Positions 16,272 through 24,680 of a stretch of DNA of 64,000 nt are shown here, in pieces. Made by a program: the position numbers and the translations under genes. This DNA is from UBA8437 sp963582065 (GTDB taxonomy: Bacteria > Planctomycetota > Planctomycetia > Planctomycetales > Planctomycetaceae): assembly GCA_963582065.1 (NCBI GenBank), contig CAUZRQ010000017.1, positions 5,650 to 69,649 of the forward strand, given 5' to 3'. The notes below the pieces were generated by a model. It saw nothing but the letters and a program-made list of their open reading frames with translations. It had not been told where the DNA came from and ran no database searches. The first letter of the stretch is position 1. Each line of letters opens with the position of its first letter.

Positions 16272-19190
16272 TCAATCCCAGTCCAGCGGAGCCTGCCAGG
16301 CCCGCTTGAGATCGGCCAGCGACGAGTCGACCAGTGTGCCGCCGTGGTCGCCGAGGATTTCCAGACGATCACCGTCATTGGTGGTTCCCACGTGGACCAC
16401 CGGCTGCCCGTCGATCGCTTCGCGGAACGCCGGCTCGCAGTCCCCGGTCACCTCGACCAGGAACCGTGTTGGACTTTCCGAGAACAACAACTCGCCGCTC
16501 GAGAGTCCCGGAGACACCGCGGCGAGTTCGGCCAGGTCGAGCGAAACGCCGACCCCGCCGGCGAAGGCCATCTCGGCGGTCGCCACCGCGAGGCCGCCCT
16601 CGCTGAGGTCGTGGCAACTGCGGATCGACCTGGAGCCGATGGCGGCGTGGAGCCGGACGAGCCGTTCGGGGGCGGTGTCGAGGTCGACTCGTGGGACCGT
16701 TCCACCGGTGAGCGAGTTGACCAGCGCGATGTGGCTTCCGCCGAGTTCCTTGAGAGTGTGTCCGACCAGGAACAGCCGGTTGCCGGCCTGCTTGAGGTCC
16801 ATCGAGACGACTTGCGAAATGTCCTCGACCTGGCCCAGGGCGCTGATCAACAGGGTCGAGGGGATGGCGAGATGATTTCGCTGTCCGGATTCGTCATCCC
16901 AGGCGAACTCGTTGTTCAAGCTGTCCTTGCCGCTGATGAACGGTGTGCCGAAGGCGACGGCGGCGTCGTAGCAGCCCAGTGCCGCGCGGACCAGTGTTCC
17001 CAGCGTCTCGGGGCGTTCGGTGTTGCCCCAGCAGAAGTTGTCGAGGATCGCGATCCGTGTCGGGTCGGCGCCGGTCGCGACGCAGTTCCTCAGGGCCTCG
17101 TCGATCGCCGCGATTGCCATCCAGTAGGGGTCGAGATCACCGTAGTGGGGGTTGATTCCGCAGGAGACGACCAGGCCGCGGGTGGATTCGAGATCCGGGC
17201 GGACGACCGCGGCGTCGGACGGGCCGTCGTCGGCGGCACCGACGAGCGGTTTCAACACGCTGCCGGCCTGCACCTCGTGGTCGTACTGCCGGATCACCCA
17301 CTCCTTGCTGCAGACGTTCAGCGATCCGAGTACCGCCAGCAGGTCGTCGTCCCAGCGGTCCCGAGGGGGCAGTTCGAGCGGTTCCTCGGGCGGGGGCTTG
17401 TAGACGGCCTCGCGGATGACCGGCGGTCGGCCGTCGTGAAGGAACTTCATGGTGATGTCGCCGACGAGCGTCTCGTTGTATTTCAGCACCAGGCGACCGG
17501 TGTCCTGGAATTCGCCGATCACTGCCGCTTCCACACCCTCCGAATCGCACAGCGAGTGGAACTCATCCCAGTTCTCCGGCGGTACGGCGAGCACCATCCG
17601 TTCCTGGGCTTCGGAGATCCAGATCTCGGTGTAGGAGAGGCCCTCGTATTTCAGTGGAGCGCGGTCCAGCCAGACCTCCACCCCCAGTTCCTCCCCCATC
17701 TCGCCGACGGCACTGCTGAAGCCGCCGGCTCCGCAATCAGTGATCGCCGTGTAGAGTCCCCGATCGCGGGCCTCGAGCACCACGTCAACGACCATCTTCT
17801 CGGTGATCGCGTTCCCGATCTGGACCGCGCCGCCGGAGAGTTCCTCGCTCCCGTCGGTCAACTCGGCCGACGAGAAGGTGGCACCGTGAATCCCGTCACG
17901 GCCGGTCCGGCCGCCGACGGTCACGACCAGGTCTCCGGGACGAGCGGCCTTGGTCGACAGTCCGACCGGGATCGTGGCCACGTTGCCGCAGAAGACCAGT
18001 GGATTGCCCAGGAAGCGGTCGTCGAAGCAGATGGCTCCATTGACCGTGGGGATGCCCATCCGGTTGCCGTAGTCACGGACACCCGAGACCACTCCACGCA
18101 TCACGCCACGCGGATGCAGCACTCCCGGCGGCAGTTCTTCGACGGGCGTATCCGGCCGCGCGAAGCAGAAGACGTCGGTATTGCAGACCGGTCGTGCACC
18201 CATCCCGGTGCCCAGCGGGTCGCGGATCACGCCGCCGAGCCCCGTGTTGGCTCCGCCGTAGGGCTCAAGCGCCGAGGGGTGATTGTGTGTCTCGACCTTG
18301 AAGCAGACATCGAGCGTGTCGTGGAACGTCACGATCCCGGCATTGTCGCGAAAAACGCTGACGCACCAGTCGTCGTCCCCGAGCCGTTCACGGATCACAG
18401 TTGTCGCTTCGAAGATGGTCTCCTTGAGCATCTGGTCGAAGTGCCGTTCGGTTGATTCGTCGCGGTAGTGGATCCGGCCGCCGAGCGTCTTGTGCGAGCA
18501 GTGTTCGCTCCATGTCTGTGCGACTGTTTCGAGTTCGATGTCGGTGGGGTCGCGATCGAGCGAGATGAAGTGATCGCGTATGGTCCGCATCTCCTCGAGC
18601 GAGAGGTAGAGTTGCCCGTCCCGGCTTTGCTGTTGGAGTGCGTCGTCGTCCATGTCCCGGAGTGCGACATTCTGGAGTTCGAACGTGTAGTTGCTGCCCA
18701 GGGCGATCGAGTCCATCAACAGGGGACCCTCGACGATGTGTTCGATCGCGTCGTTGGCCAGTACCCGTTCGGCCAGGCGAGCCAGGTCGGTTGCCGAGGC
18801 GTCGGGGTTGATGCGGTACTTGCGGCAGGTGGCAACCGCTTCGACGGGCAAGCCGAGTTCTCCCAGGGCCTTCAGTGTGCTCTGCGCGACGTTGTCGGTG
18901 ACGCCGGGCTTGAAGAGAACGTTGAGCAGTTGGTCGTCGTCGTCGGCCACGGAATCGAGGGATCCGTCGAGTGAGCGGATGGCGTGGTCCTCGACGATGG
19001 CATCGACCAGCAGGCTGCCGGCGGTCTCGGCCACCCGGGCGCTGTCGGCGTCGGTCTGGATCAGGAAGCTTCTCGAGGCATGGACATCACGGACGGTGGT
19101 GATGCCCAGGTCGCGGCCGGCCGAGATCACTCGGGCCGCCTCGCGGTCGGCTTCGTTGGCCGAGGGTCGGACTTCGATTTCCCAGAGCAT
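16272..19190 (-). CDS. purL: Phosphoribosylformylglycinamidine synthase PurL with N-terminal PurS-like region
   Basis: 972 residues. The enzyme converts FGAR, ATP and ammonia to FGAM in purine synthesis. It is longer than small PurL (about 740) and shorter than the single-chain large form (about 1300, which includes the glutaminase). Residues 1-170 look like two PurS-like halves ('MLWEIEVRPSANEADREA...' and 'QLLNVLFKPGVTDNVAQ...'). The synthetase body has 'WSEHCSHKT', 'ETHNHPSALEPYGGA' and 'GAGGFSSAVGEMG'. A separate PurQ would be needed and is not in the window. The gene follows tyrA by 63 bases and may share its transcript. Confidence 0.93.
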   Translation of the reverse strand: MLWEIEVRPSANEADREAARVISAGRDLGITTVRDVHASRSFLIQTDADSARVAETAGSLLVDAIVEDHAIRSLDGSLDSVADDDDQLLNVLFKPGVTDNVAQSTLKALGELGLPVEAVATCRKYRINPDASATDLARLAERVLANDAIEHIVEGPLLMDSIALGSNYTFELQNVALRDMDDDALQQQSRDGQLYLSLEEMRTIRDHFISLDRDPTDIELETVAQTWSEHCSHKTLGGRIHYRDESTERHFDQMLKETIFEATTVIRERLGDDDWCVSVFRDNAGIVTFHDTLDVCFKVETHNHPSALEPYGGANTGLGGVIRDPLGTGMGARPVCNTDVFCFARPDTPVEELPPGVLHPRGVMRGVVSGVRDYGNRMGIPTVNGAICFDDRFLGNPLVFCGNVATIPVGLSTKAARPGDLVVTVGGRTGRDGIHGATFSSAELTDGSEELSGGAVQIGNAITEKMVVDVVLEARDRGLYTAITDCGAGGFSSAVGEMGEELGVEVWLDRAPLKYEGLSYTEIWISEAQERMVLAVPPENWDEFHSLCDSEGVEAAVIGEFQDTGRLVLKYNETLVGDITMKFLHDGRPPVIREAVYKPPPEEPLELPPRDRWDDDLLAVLGSLNVCSKEWVIRQYDHEVQAGSVLKPLVGAADDGPSDAAVVRPDLESTRGLVVSCGINPHYGDLDPYWMAIAAIDEALRNCVATGADPTRIAILDNFCWGNTERPETLGTLVRAALGCYDAAVAFGTPFISGKDSLNNEFAWDDESGQRNHLAIPSTLLISALGQVEDISQVVSMDLKQAGNRLFLVGHTLKELGGSHIALVNSLTGGTVPRVDLDTAPERLVRLHAAIGSRSIRSCHDLSEGGLAVATAEMAFAGGVGVSLDLAELAAVSPGLSSGELLFSESPTRFLVEVTGDCEPAFREAIDGQPVVHVGTTNDGDRLEILGDHGGTLVDSSLADLKRAWQAPLDWD

Positions 19191-19253
19191 GCCATCCCTG
19201 GACGGGTCGGGGTCGGGGTCGGTCGTGACGGCGGGTCGGGAGCAGCTCCCGGC

Positions 19254-20120
19254 TCAACCCAGTCCGTCGCGTTTTCTTTTGGCCTCTTCGAGCAGCTTTT
19301 GCAAGGCGCAACCGTCGTCGTGTGCGAGTCCGTCGGAGAATTCTTCGAGCCGGACCTGGAACCGGGCCAGCGCGGTTGCGATGGCCGTCGAGTTGTGTTG
19401 GAAGATCGGGAGCCACAGTGCCGGGTCGCCGGAGGCGATTCGGGTGGTGTCCCGCAGCCCGGTGGCCGACAGTTCGATGTCCTTGTCAGACAGCGAGCCG
19501 ACCAACACGGCGGCGATCAGGTGCGGCAGGTGGCTGGTACGGGCCAGTGTCTGGTCGTGCTCGTCCGGTGTGCGATGGATCACGACGGCACCCAGTGCCG
19601 TCCAGAAGTTGTCGAGCCGTGCCGTGTCAGACGGGTTGGCGGTCGGCTGCGGCGTCACGACACAGACCTTTCGGTCGAACAGGTCAGCATCGGCGTGTTC
19701 GAAGCCCTGGCGCGTCGAGCCGGCCAGCGGATGAGACCCGATGAACGCAGGGCCACTGACTCCGTCCAGGTCGGCGAGTTCCTGGCACAGGATCCGCTTG
19801 GTGCTGCCCGCATCGGTCACCAACGACGTCCCGGACATCACTTCGACCAGGGCGCGGACATCGCCGGCGATCCGGTTGACCGGAGTGCAGACGACGGCGA
19901 GATCCGCATCCGCAGCTGCGGTGACGTCGGTTGATCCCTCGTCGATCAGGCCGGCATCGACTGCGCCGGCCAGTCGTGTCTCGGTTCGCCCAATGCCGAC
20001 AATCCGACCGGCGACGTGCTGTCGCCGCGCGGCGGCGGCGATCGAACCGCCGATCATCCCCACGCCCGTGATGGCGAGGGTGCCCAGGAGCGGCTCGGAC
20101 GTTGCGGACGATTTGGACAT
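19254..20120 (-). CDS. tyrA: Prephenate dehydrogenase
   Basis: 288 residues. A Rossmann motif (GVGMIGGSIA, about residues 18-27) and the family signature GSHPLAGS with its active-site histidine identify an NAD(P)-dependent prephenate (or arogenate) dehydrogenase of tyrosine synthesis. 'DAGSTKR' is also typical. There is no chorismate mutase or ACT domain fused; a separate monofunctional AroH is encoded at 51060. The start at 20120 has CAGG nearby but no strong Shine-Dalgarno. A possible promoter is at 20159-20188. Confidence 0.9.
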   Translation of the reverse strand: MSKSSATSEPLLGTLAITGVGMIGGSIAAAARRQHVAGRIVGIGRTETRLAGAVDAGLIDEGSTDVTAAADADLAVVCTPVNRIAGDVRALVEVMSGTSLVTDAGSTKRILCQELADLDGVSGPAFIGSHPLAGSTRQGFEHADADLFDRKVCVVTPQPTANPSDTARLDNFWTALGAVVIHRTPDEHDQTLARTSHLPHLIAAVLVGSLSDKDIELSATGLRDTTRIASGDPALWLPIFQHNSTAIATALARFQVRLEEFSDGLAHDDGCALQKLLEEAKRKRDGLG

Positions 20121-20158
20121 CAGCCTGTCGAGAAGGGGTGACGTGGATCAGCCTCCGG

Positions 20159-20188
20159 ATCCTAACCAACCAAACCGACTGGTGACAG
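20159..20188 (-). promoter_or_regulatory. Possible promoter for tyrA-purL
   Basis: Minus strand CTGTCA (20183-20188) and TAGGAT (20159-20164) lie 18 bases apart, each 4/6 to the sigma70 consensus, about 38 bases before the tyrA ATG. Confidence 0.25.
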
Positions 20189-20227
20189 CGGCGGGCATTC
20201 GACGTTGAATCGCCGGATGCCTGGTGT

Positions 20228-21502
20228 TCAAAGCAATCCGGGAATCGGGTTGCCCTCGCAGTAGGCCATCGGTCGGCCGATCGGAGTGATCATCTCCTTG
20301 TCGTGTTCGACTCCCATCCGAGAGAGAATGGTGGCGAACAGATCGGCGATTTCGACCGGCTGAGTCGGCTTGCGAGTTCGGCCGGTGGGATCGGTCGCAC
20401 CCAGCACACGGCCGGATGCCAGGCCACCGCCCCCGACCAGGCAACTGAAGCCATGAGGCCAGTGGTCACGTCCCTCGAGCGGATTGACCGACGGCGTGCG
20501 GCCGAACTCACCCAGCACCAGGACGATGGTCGAATCGAGCAGGTCGTGTTGCTTGAGGTCGGTGATCAGGGCGAAGAGTGCCGGGTCGAGGATTCCGGCC
20601 TGTTCGCGGTGACCTTCGAAGTTGTTGGCGTGAGTGTCCCAGCCCGGCAGGGTCACCTCGATGGCTCGAACACCGGCTTGGACAAGCCGACGCGCGACCA
20701 GGCAGCCTCGTCCGAAACGGCTGTCGCCGTAGAGGTCGATGGTCGACTGGGACTCGTCGTCGAGATCGAGTTGAAACGCGTTGAGTTGGTCGGCGGTCAT
20801 CATGGTCAGGGCACGGTCGACCATCAGGCGGTGCTGGGTGGCCCGGGCGGCGACGATACGACCTCGGCTGAACGTGCGGCTGACGACGTCGAGTCCGGCC
20901 AGTCTTCGTCGCTGGCGGGTGTCGTCGACCCGCGAGGCAATGTTCCTCAGGCGGCCACCGGGGTCGTAGATCTTGTAGGCGTCGTACTGGGCTCCCAGGA
21001 AACCTCCCCGGGCTGGTCGCTGGCCCCCTCCCAGCGAGACGTGCTGTGGGATCTCGATCTCGGCGTTCCAGCGTTCTTTGGCGAGGATCGCGCCGACGGA
21101 GGGGTGGGTCAGGGTCTGGTCGGGGCGGTAGCCGGTTTTGACCAGGTAGACACCTCGCTCGTGATCGCCCTCGCGTGAAACCAGCGAGCGGACGACCGAG
21201 AGCTCGTTGATCACCTCGGCCGTCTGCGGGTAGTCGGCGGCGATCTTCAGTTTCGGCAGGCGGGTGGCAATCGCCTTGGTCGGTCCGCCGATGCCGTGGT
21301 CGGGGTGAGGATCCCAGGTCTCGAGTTGGCTTGGACCGCCGGCCAGGAAGAGCGTGATCAGGGAGGTGGGCCGTTCGGGACCCCGTCGCCTCGCGGCTCG
21401 GGATTCGAGTGTGGGCAGGGTGAATCCGAGTCCGAGTGTCGCCAGGATCCGCTCGAGCCAGCGGCGACGATCGGTCAATTGCGGTGTGATCATGACGGAC
21501 AT
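20228..21502 (-). CDS. DUF1501 domain protein
   Basis: The ATG at 21502 (MSVMITPQLTDRRRWL) gives 424 residues and starts four bases after the stop of the DUF1549/1553 gene; an ATG at 21493 is also possible. The longer frame overlaps that gene. A short hydrophobic segment follows a double-arginine-like 'TDRRRWLERILATLGLG', a degenerate export signal. Family blocks are present: 'SLITLFLAGGPSQLETWDPHP', 'GWDTHANNFEGH' and 'LGEFGRTPSVN...GRDHWPHGFSCLVGGGG'. DUF1501 proteins resemble alkaline-phosphatase/sulfatase-fold proteins and in planctomycetes are almost always paired with DUF1549/1553 proteins. Their biochemical role is not established. Confidence 0.9.
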   Translation of the reverse strand: MSVMITPQLTDRRRWLERILATLGLGFTLPTLESRAARRRGPERPTSLITLFLAGGPSQLETWDPHPDHGIGGPTKAIATRLPKLKIAADYPQTAEVINELSVVRSLVSREGDHERGVYLVKTGYRPDQTLTHPSVGAILAKERWNAEIEIPQHVSLGGGQRPARGGFLGAQYDAYKIYDPGGRLRNIASRVDDTRQRRRLAGLDVVSRTFSRGRIVAARATQHRLMVDRALTMMTADQLNAFQLDLDDESQSTIDLYGDSRFGRGCLVARRLVQAGVRAIEVTLPGWDTHANNFEGHREQAGILDPALFALITDLKQHDLLDSTIVLVLGEFGRTPSVNPLEGRDHWPHGFSCLVGGGGLASGRVLGATDPTGRTRKPTQPVEIADLFATILSRMGVEHDKEMITPIGRPMAYCEGNPIPGLL

Positions 21503-21506
21503 GGCG

Positions 21507-23153
21507 CTAGTGGTTCCAGGAGAATTCGGGCGAGTTGAACAGGACCCAGAAGATGTCCTCGACGGCCTGTTCGCGTTGTTGACCACGAGTGTCGGTCAGC
21601 CACTTGCCCAGAACGTCCGATTCTTCGCCGACCGGACGGCGTCCCAGGCAGACCTCGAAGCAGGTCCTCAGGCACAACGCGTTGTCTTCGACCGTGGCTC
21701 GGGCGATCGCCGTGGTGGCACTGAAGAGACCGGGTTGGATCAGTTCGCGAGCCAACTGGCCGTTCATCCGCAACAACGCCTGGGGAATCGTCCCGGTCTG
21801 CTCGGACAACTCGTCGTCGCCCAGGTCACCGTACTCCTGTACGAAATTCTGTTCGCCGAAGAATCGCCGGGCGCGTGTGAAGAGGTGAGAGTGTCGGTCG
21901 ATGGTCTTGATCGAGCCGGCCTGGAGCATCGCACCGATGACCTGTTCGGGTCGCAGGCGGATCAGTGGAAAGATCGCCCACGCCTCCTCCTGTCGTCGCA
22001 GTTCCTCGGGCGAAAGGTCAGCAGGTGCGGACCGCCGAGTCTGGGGACTGGGGCGTGAATCCAGGCGAAAGGGGCGGCTGGCGGCGATCACGTGCACCAG
22101 CCACTTGAGGCTGCGACGGTGGTCGCGGAAGTCGCGGGCGATCAGGTCCAGCGGCTCGGTGGTCGGCTCCCCCGGATCGGGCAGGTCGTCGACGGGCGAA
22201 TGGAAGGGGCGACCAAACATCAGGCCCCAGACGCGGTTGACGATCGCCCGGTCGAATCGCCTGTTCCGCTCGTCGGTCAGCCAGGCGGCCAACCGCTGGC
22301 GGGCTGTCCCCTTGTCGGGGAGCCACTCACTGCCGAAGGGCACCGCGGGCGCGACCACTCGCGGTGTGTCGTCGGGGTGATCGGTCACCCGGAAGCGGCG
22401 ATCGCTGTCGTCGTCGACACCCAGAGCGGTGAAGCGGACGGGAGAGAAGAAGGCCGCCAGGCCCTCGAAATGGGCCTGTTTCCATCGGGGGTCGAAGAAG
22501 TGGTCGTGGCACTGCGCACAGTCAATTCGTTGACCGAGAAAGACACGGATCGATCGTCCAGCCAGTTGCTCCTCGTCGATCTCCTCGTCGATCTGTGCGA
22601 TCGTGATGAAGTTGGTCTGGGGATCACCGGTCGGCAGACCGTGGCCGCTGATCAGGTCGGTGACGATGCGATCCCACGGTCGGTTGGCTGCGATTTGCTC
22701 GGCCAGCCACGCATGAAACCGGTCCCGGCGGAAGGCCAGGAAGGGCCCCTCGTCGGATCCGACCAGGGCCCGACCCAGTCGCTCGGACAGGTAGGTCGGG
22801 CAGCGACTGTCGGACAGAAGTCTCTGTGTCCACCGCTCGATTTTCAGGGAGCCGCCGTCAGCGTCGAACTGTCGGACCTCCTCGAGTGAAGGAACAGTGC
22901 CGTGGAGGGCCAGCGAGAGTCGCCGGAGGATGGCCAGGGGTTCGGCCGCGGTCGCCGGCGTGATCTGCTCGTCGGTCCATCGCGTCTCGAACCACTGGTC
23001 GAGTCGCCTGGTGGTTGGTTGGACGGCAAATTGCTTCGACACCTTGTTCGGTGTCGAGTTGTCCGCGGGTTTGCGACCGGAGATGACCTGGACCAGCGCC
23101 AGCAACGCGGCGACGACCATCAGCAGTGGAACCAGTCGACGGAGAACTCTCAT
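21507..23153 (-). CDS. DUF1549/DUF1553-type protein with CxxCH motif
   Basis: 548 residues. An N-terminal hydrophobic helix (residues 7-25) is a signal or membrane anchor. The DUF1549-like part contains 'RIDCAQCHDHFFDPRWKQ', a CxxCH motif; in this family it may bind haem or metal. The DUF1553-like part carries 'RFDRAIVNRVWGLMFGRPF' and the C-terminal 'FEVCLGRRP...WVLFNSPEFSWNH'. It lacks the separate cytochrome-like Planctomycete PSCyt domain seen in longer relatives. It forms a near-overlapping pair with the DUF1501 gene. A well-matched promoter sits only six bases before the ATG. Confidence 0.9.
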   Translation of the reverse strand: MRVLRRLVPLLMVVAALLALVQVISGRKPADNSTPNKVSKQFAVQPTTRRLDQWFETRWTDEQITPATAAEPLAILRRLSLALHGTVPSLEEVRQFDADGGSLKIERWTQRLLSDSRCPTYLSERLGRALVGSDEGPFLAFRRDRFHAWLAEQIAANRPWDRIVTDLISGHGLPTGDPQTNFITIAQIDEEIDEEQLAGRSIRVFLGQRIDCAQCHDHFFDPRWKQAHFEGLAAFFSPVRFTALGVDDDSDRRFRVTDHPDDTPRVVAPAVPFGSEWLPDKGTARQRLAAWLTDERNRRFDRAIVNRVWGLMFGRPFHSPVDDLPDPGEPTTEPLDLIARDFRDHRRSLKWLVHVIAASRPFRLDSRPSPQTRRSAPADLSPEELRRQEEAWAIFPLIRLRPEQVIGAMLQAGSIKTIDRHSHLFTRARRFFGEQNFVQEYGDLGDDELSEQTGTIPQALLRMNGQLARELIQPGLFSATTAIARATVEDNALCLRTCFEVCLGRRPVGEESDVLGKWLTDTRGQQREQAVEDIFWVLFNSPEFSWNH

Positions 23154-23159
23154 GTGTCC

Positions 23160-23188
23160 ATTCTTCCGCCTTTGTTACGCACTGGCAA
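23160..23188 (-). promoter_or_regulatory. Sigma70-like promoter abutting the DUF1549/1553 ATG
   Basis: Minus strand TTGCCA (23183-23188, 5/6) and AAGAAT (23160-23165, 4/6) are separated by 17 bases. Only GGACAC separates the -10 from the ATG at 23153, so transcription would start at or next to the start codon. Confidence 0.4.
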
Positions 23189-23291
23189 GACGATCTCCTG
23201 CTGTCGGTTCCGGCCGACGACGAGGTCGCCGTTGACTGGTCTGGCCGTTCCGGGGAGCCAGAGAGTAGAAATAAGGGGGGAGGCGATTGCC

Positions 23292-24536
23292 GTGCCCGTT
23301 GACTTGAGCCTTGGATCCGGCGTCGTGAAACCACAGGCCCCGCCGACGTCGGCTCAATCATCTGCACCGGCTGCGATGGCCGAGGGCCTGGTGTTGTTGC
23401 CCGAGGACACGCTGGGCGAGGTGCTTCGGTGTCCCAATCTCCTGGGGCATCCGCTGCGGGCGACTGCCTGGCTGGTCCGCATGCTGTTCGGGCTGTTCAG
23501 CCTGACATTGCTGTTGGCGGTGATCGCGGCGGTTCCGGTGGTCAACATTCTGGCCCTGGGGTACCTGCTGGAGGTCGAAGGGCGGATGGGGCGAACCGGC
23601 AGGTTGCGGTTCGCGTTCCCGTTGCTGGAGATCGCCCCGCGGTTCGGGGCGATCGTGGTGGGTTTGTCGGCCTGGCTGATCCCGATCTGGATCCTGACCA
23701 AGGTGCTGGCCGACTACCGCCTGATTGCTCCAACGAGCGACGAGACGGAGGCCCTGGGATGGACACATTCGGTTGCCGTCGTACTGGTGACCATGCACCT
23801 GCTGCTGGCATTGGCACGCGGGGGCAGCCTGGGGTGTTTCTTCCGGCCGTTGAAGAACCTGCTGTGGCTGATCAGTCAATTGCGGCGGGGCGGATATTTC
23901 GAGCGTGCCGAGAGACACGTCCGGGAGTTCGTCTTCGAGATGCGGATAGGTCACCATTTCTGGCTGGGGCTGCGAGGCCTGGTGGGGGGGCTGGCCTGGC
24001 TGGTGATTCCCACTGCCCTGTTCGGGGTCTACAGCCAGGTTGACCAGATCGGCCAACTGCTGGTGACCCTGGTGGGGGGCATGATGCTGGTGCTGGTATT
24101 GGCGTGGGTGCCGTTCCTGCAGGCGCGGCTGGCGACCGAGAACCGGATGCGGGCAATGTTCGAACTGGGGGCAGTTCGCGAGCTGTTCTGCCGATCGCCG
24201 TTGTGCTGGTTCATCGTGATCACGCTCACCTCCGCCCTGTCTTTGCCCCTGTACCTGTTCAAGATTTACCTGTTGCCCTCCGACGCGATGTGGATGACGA
24301 CCCTGGCGTTCATCGTGACAATCTACCCGGCACGTTTGCTGACCGGCTGGGCCTACCACCGTGCGTCGAAACGACCTCGGCGGTCGTTCTGGATGTGGCG
24401 TTGGTTGTGGCGGTTGATGATGCTGCCGTTGTTGAGCTTCTACGTGTTCCTGCTGTTCTTCACGCCGTTGTTCAGCGAGCACGGCAAGCGGGTGTTGTTC
24501 GAGCACCATCTGTTGCTGCTGCCGGCGCCATTCTAG
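23292..24536 (+). CDS. Polytopic membrane protein, unknown function
   Basis: The start is GTG at 23292, eight bases after AGGGGGGAGG, an excellent ribosome site; 414 residues. ATG 23376 is an alternative. About seven to eight hydrophobic helices follow, spread from residue ~55 to ~405. The sequence 'NILALGYLLEVEGRMGRTGRL' after the first helix resembles the conserved cytoplasmic turn of DUF4013-like membrane proteins, but I cannot assign the family firmly. Positive charge clusters (RRSFWMWRWLWRL) lie between the last helices. It is divergent from the DUF1549/1553 gene and followed by the EF-G paralogue. Confidence 0.78.
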   Translation: MPVDLSLGSGVVKPQAPPTSAQSSAPAAMAEGLVLLPEDTLGEVLRCPNLLGHPLRATAWLVRMLFGLFSLTLLLAVIAAVPVVNILALGYLLEVEGRMGRTGRLRFAFPLLEIAPRFGAIVVGLSAWLIPIWILTKVLADYRLIAPTSDETEALGWTHSVAVVLVTMHLLLALARGGSLGCFFRPLKNLLWLISQLRRGGYFERAERHVREFVFEMRIGHHFWLGLRGLVGGLAWLVIPTALFGVYSQVDQIGQLLVTLVGGMMLVLVLAWVPFLQARLATENRMRAMFELGAVRELFCRSPLCWFIVITLTSALSLPLYLFKIYLLPSDAMWMTTLAFIVTIYPARLLTGWAYHRASKRPRRSFWMWRWLWRLMMLPLLSFYVFLLFFTPLFSEHGKRVLFEHHLLLLPAPF

Positions 24537-24680
24537 TGTTGGTGAGTCGGCTCGCACTCTGCCGGTAGCGAACCGGATGTGGATTATCTATCATCGGCGG
24601 GTTCAGCGTGGTGCAGCGGATTTTCGGTTGCTGCACGGGATCTCCGGCAACTTCGCTTCTAACAGCAAGAACCGACAGCG

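Noticed and set aside
16344..18455. 703-residue open frame on the plus strand
   Set aside because: It is wholly antisense to purL; its composition is His/Arg/Val-rich with no motif.
22902..23291. Upstream extension of the polytopic membrane protein
   Set aside because: It is antisense to the DUF1549/1553 gene; GTG 23292 has a strong ribosome site.
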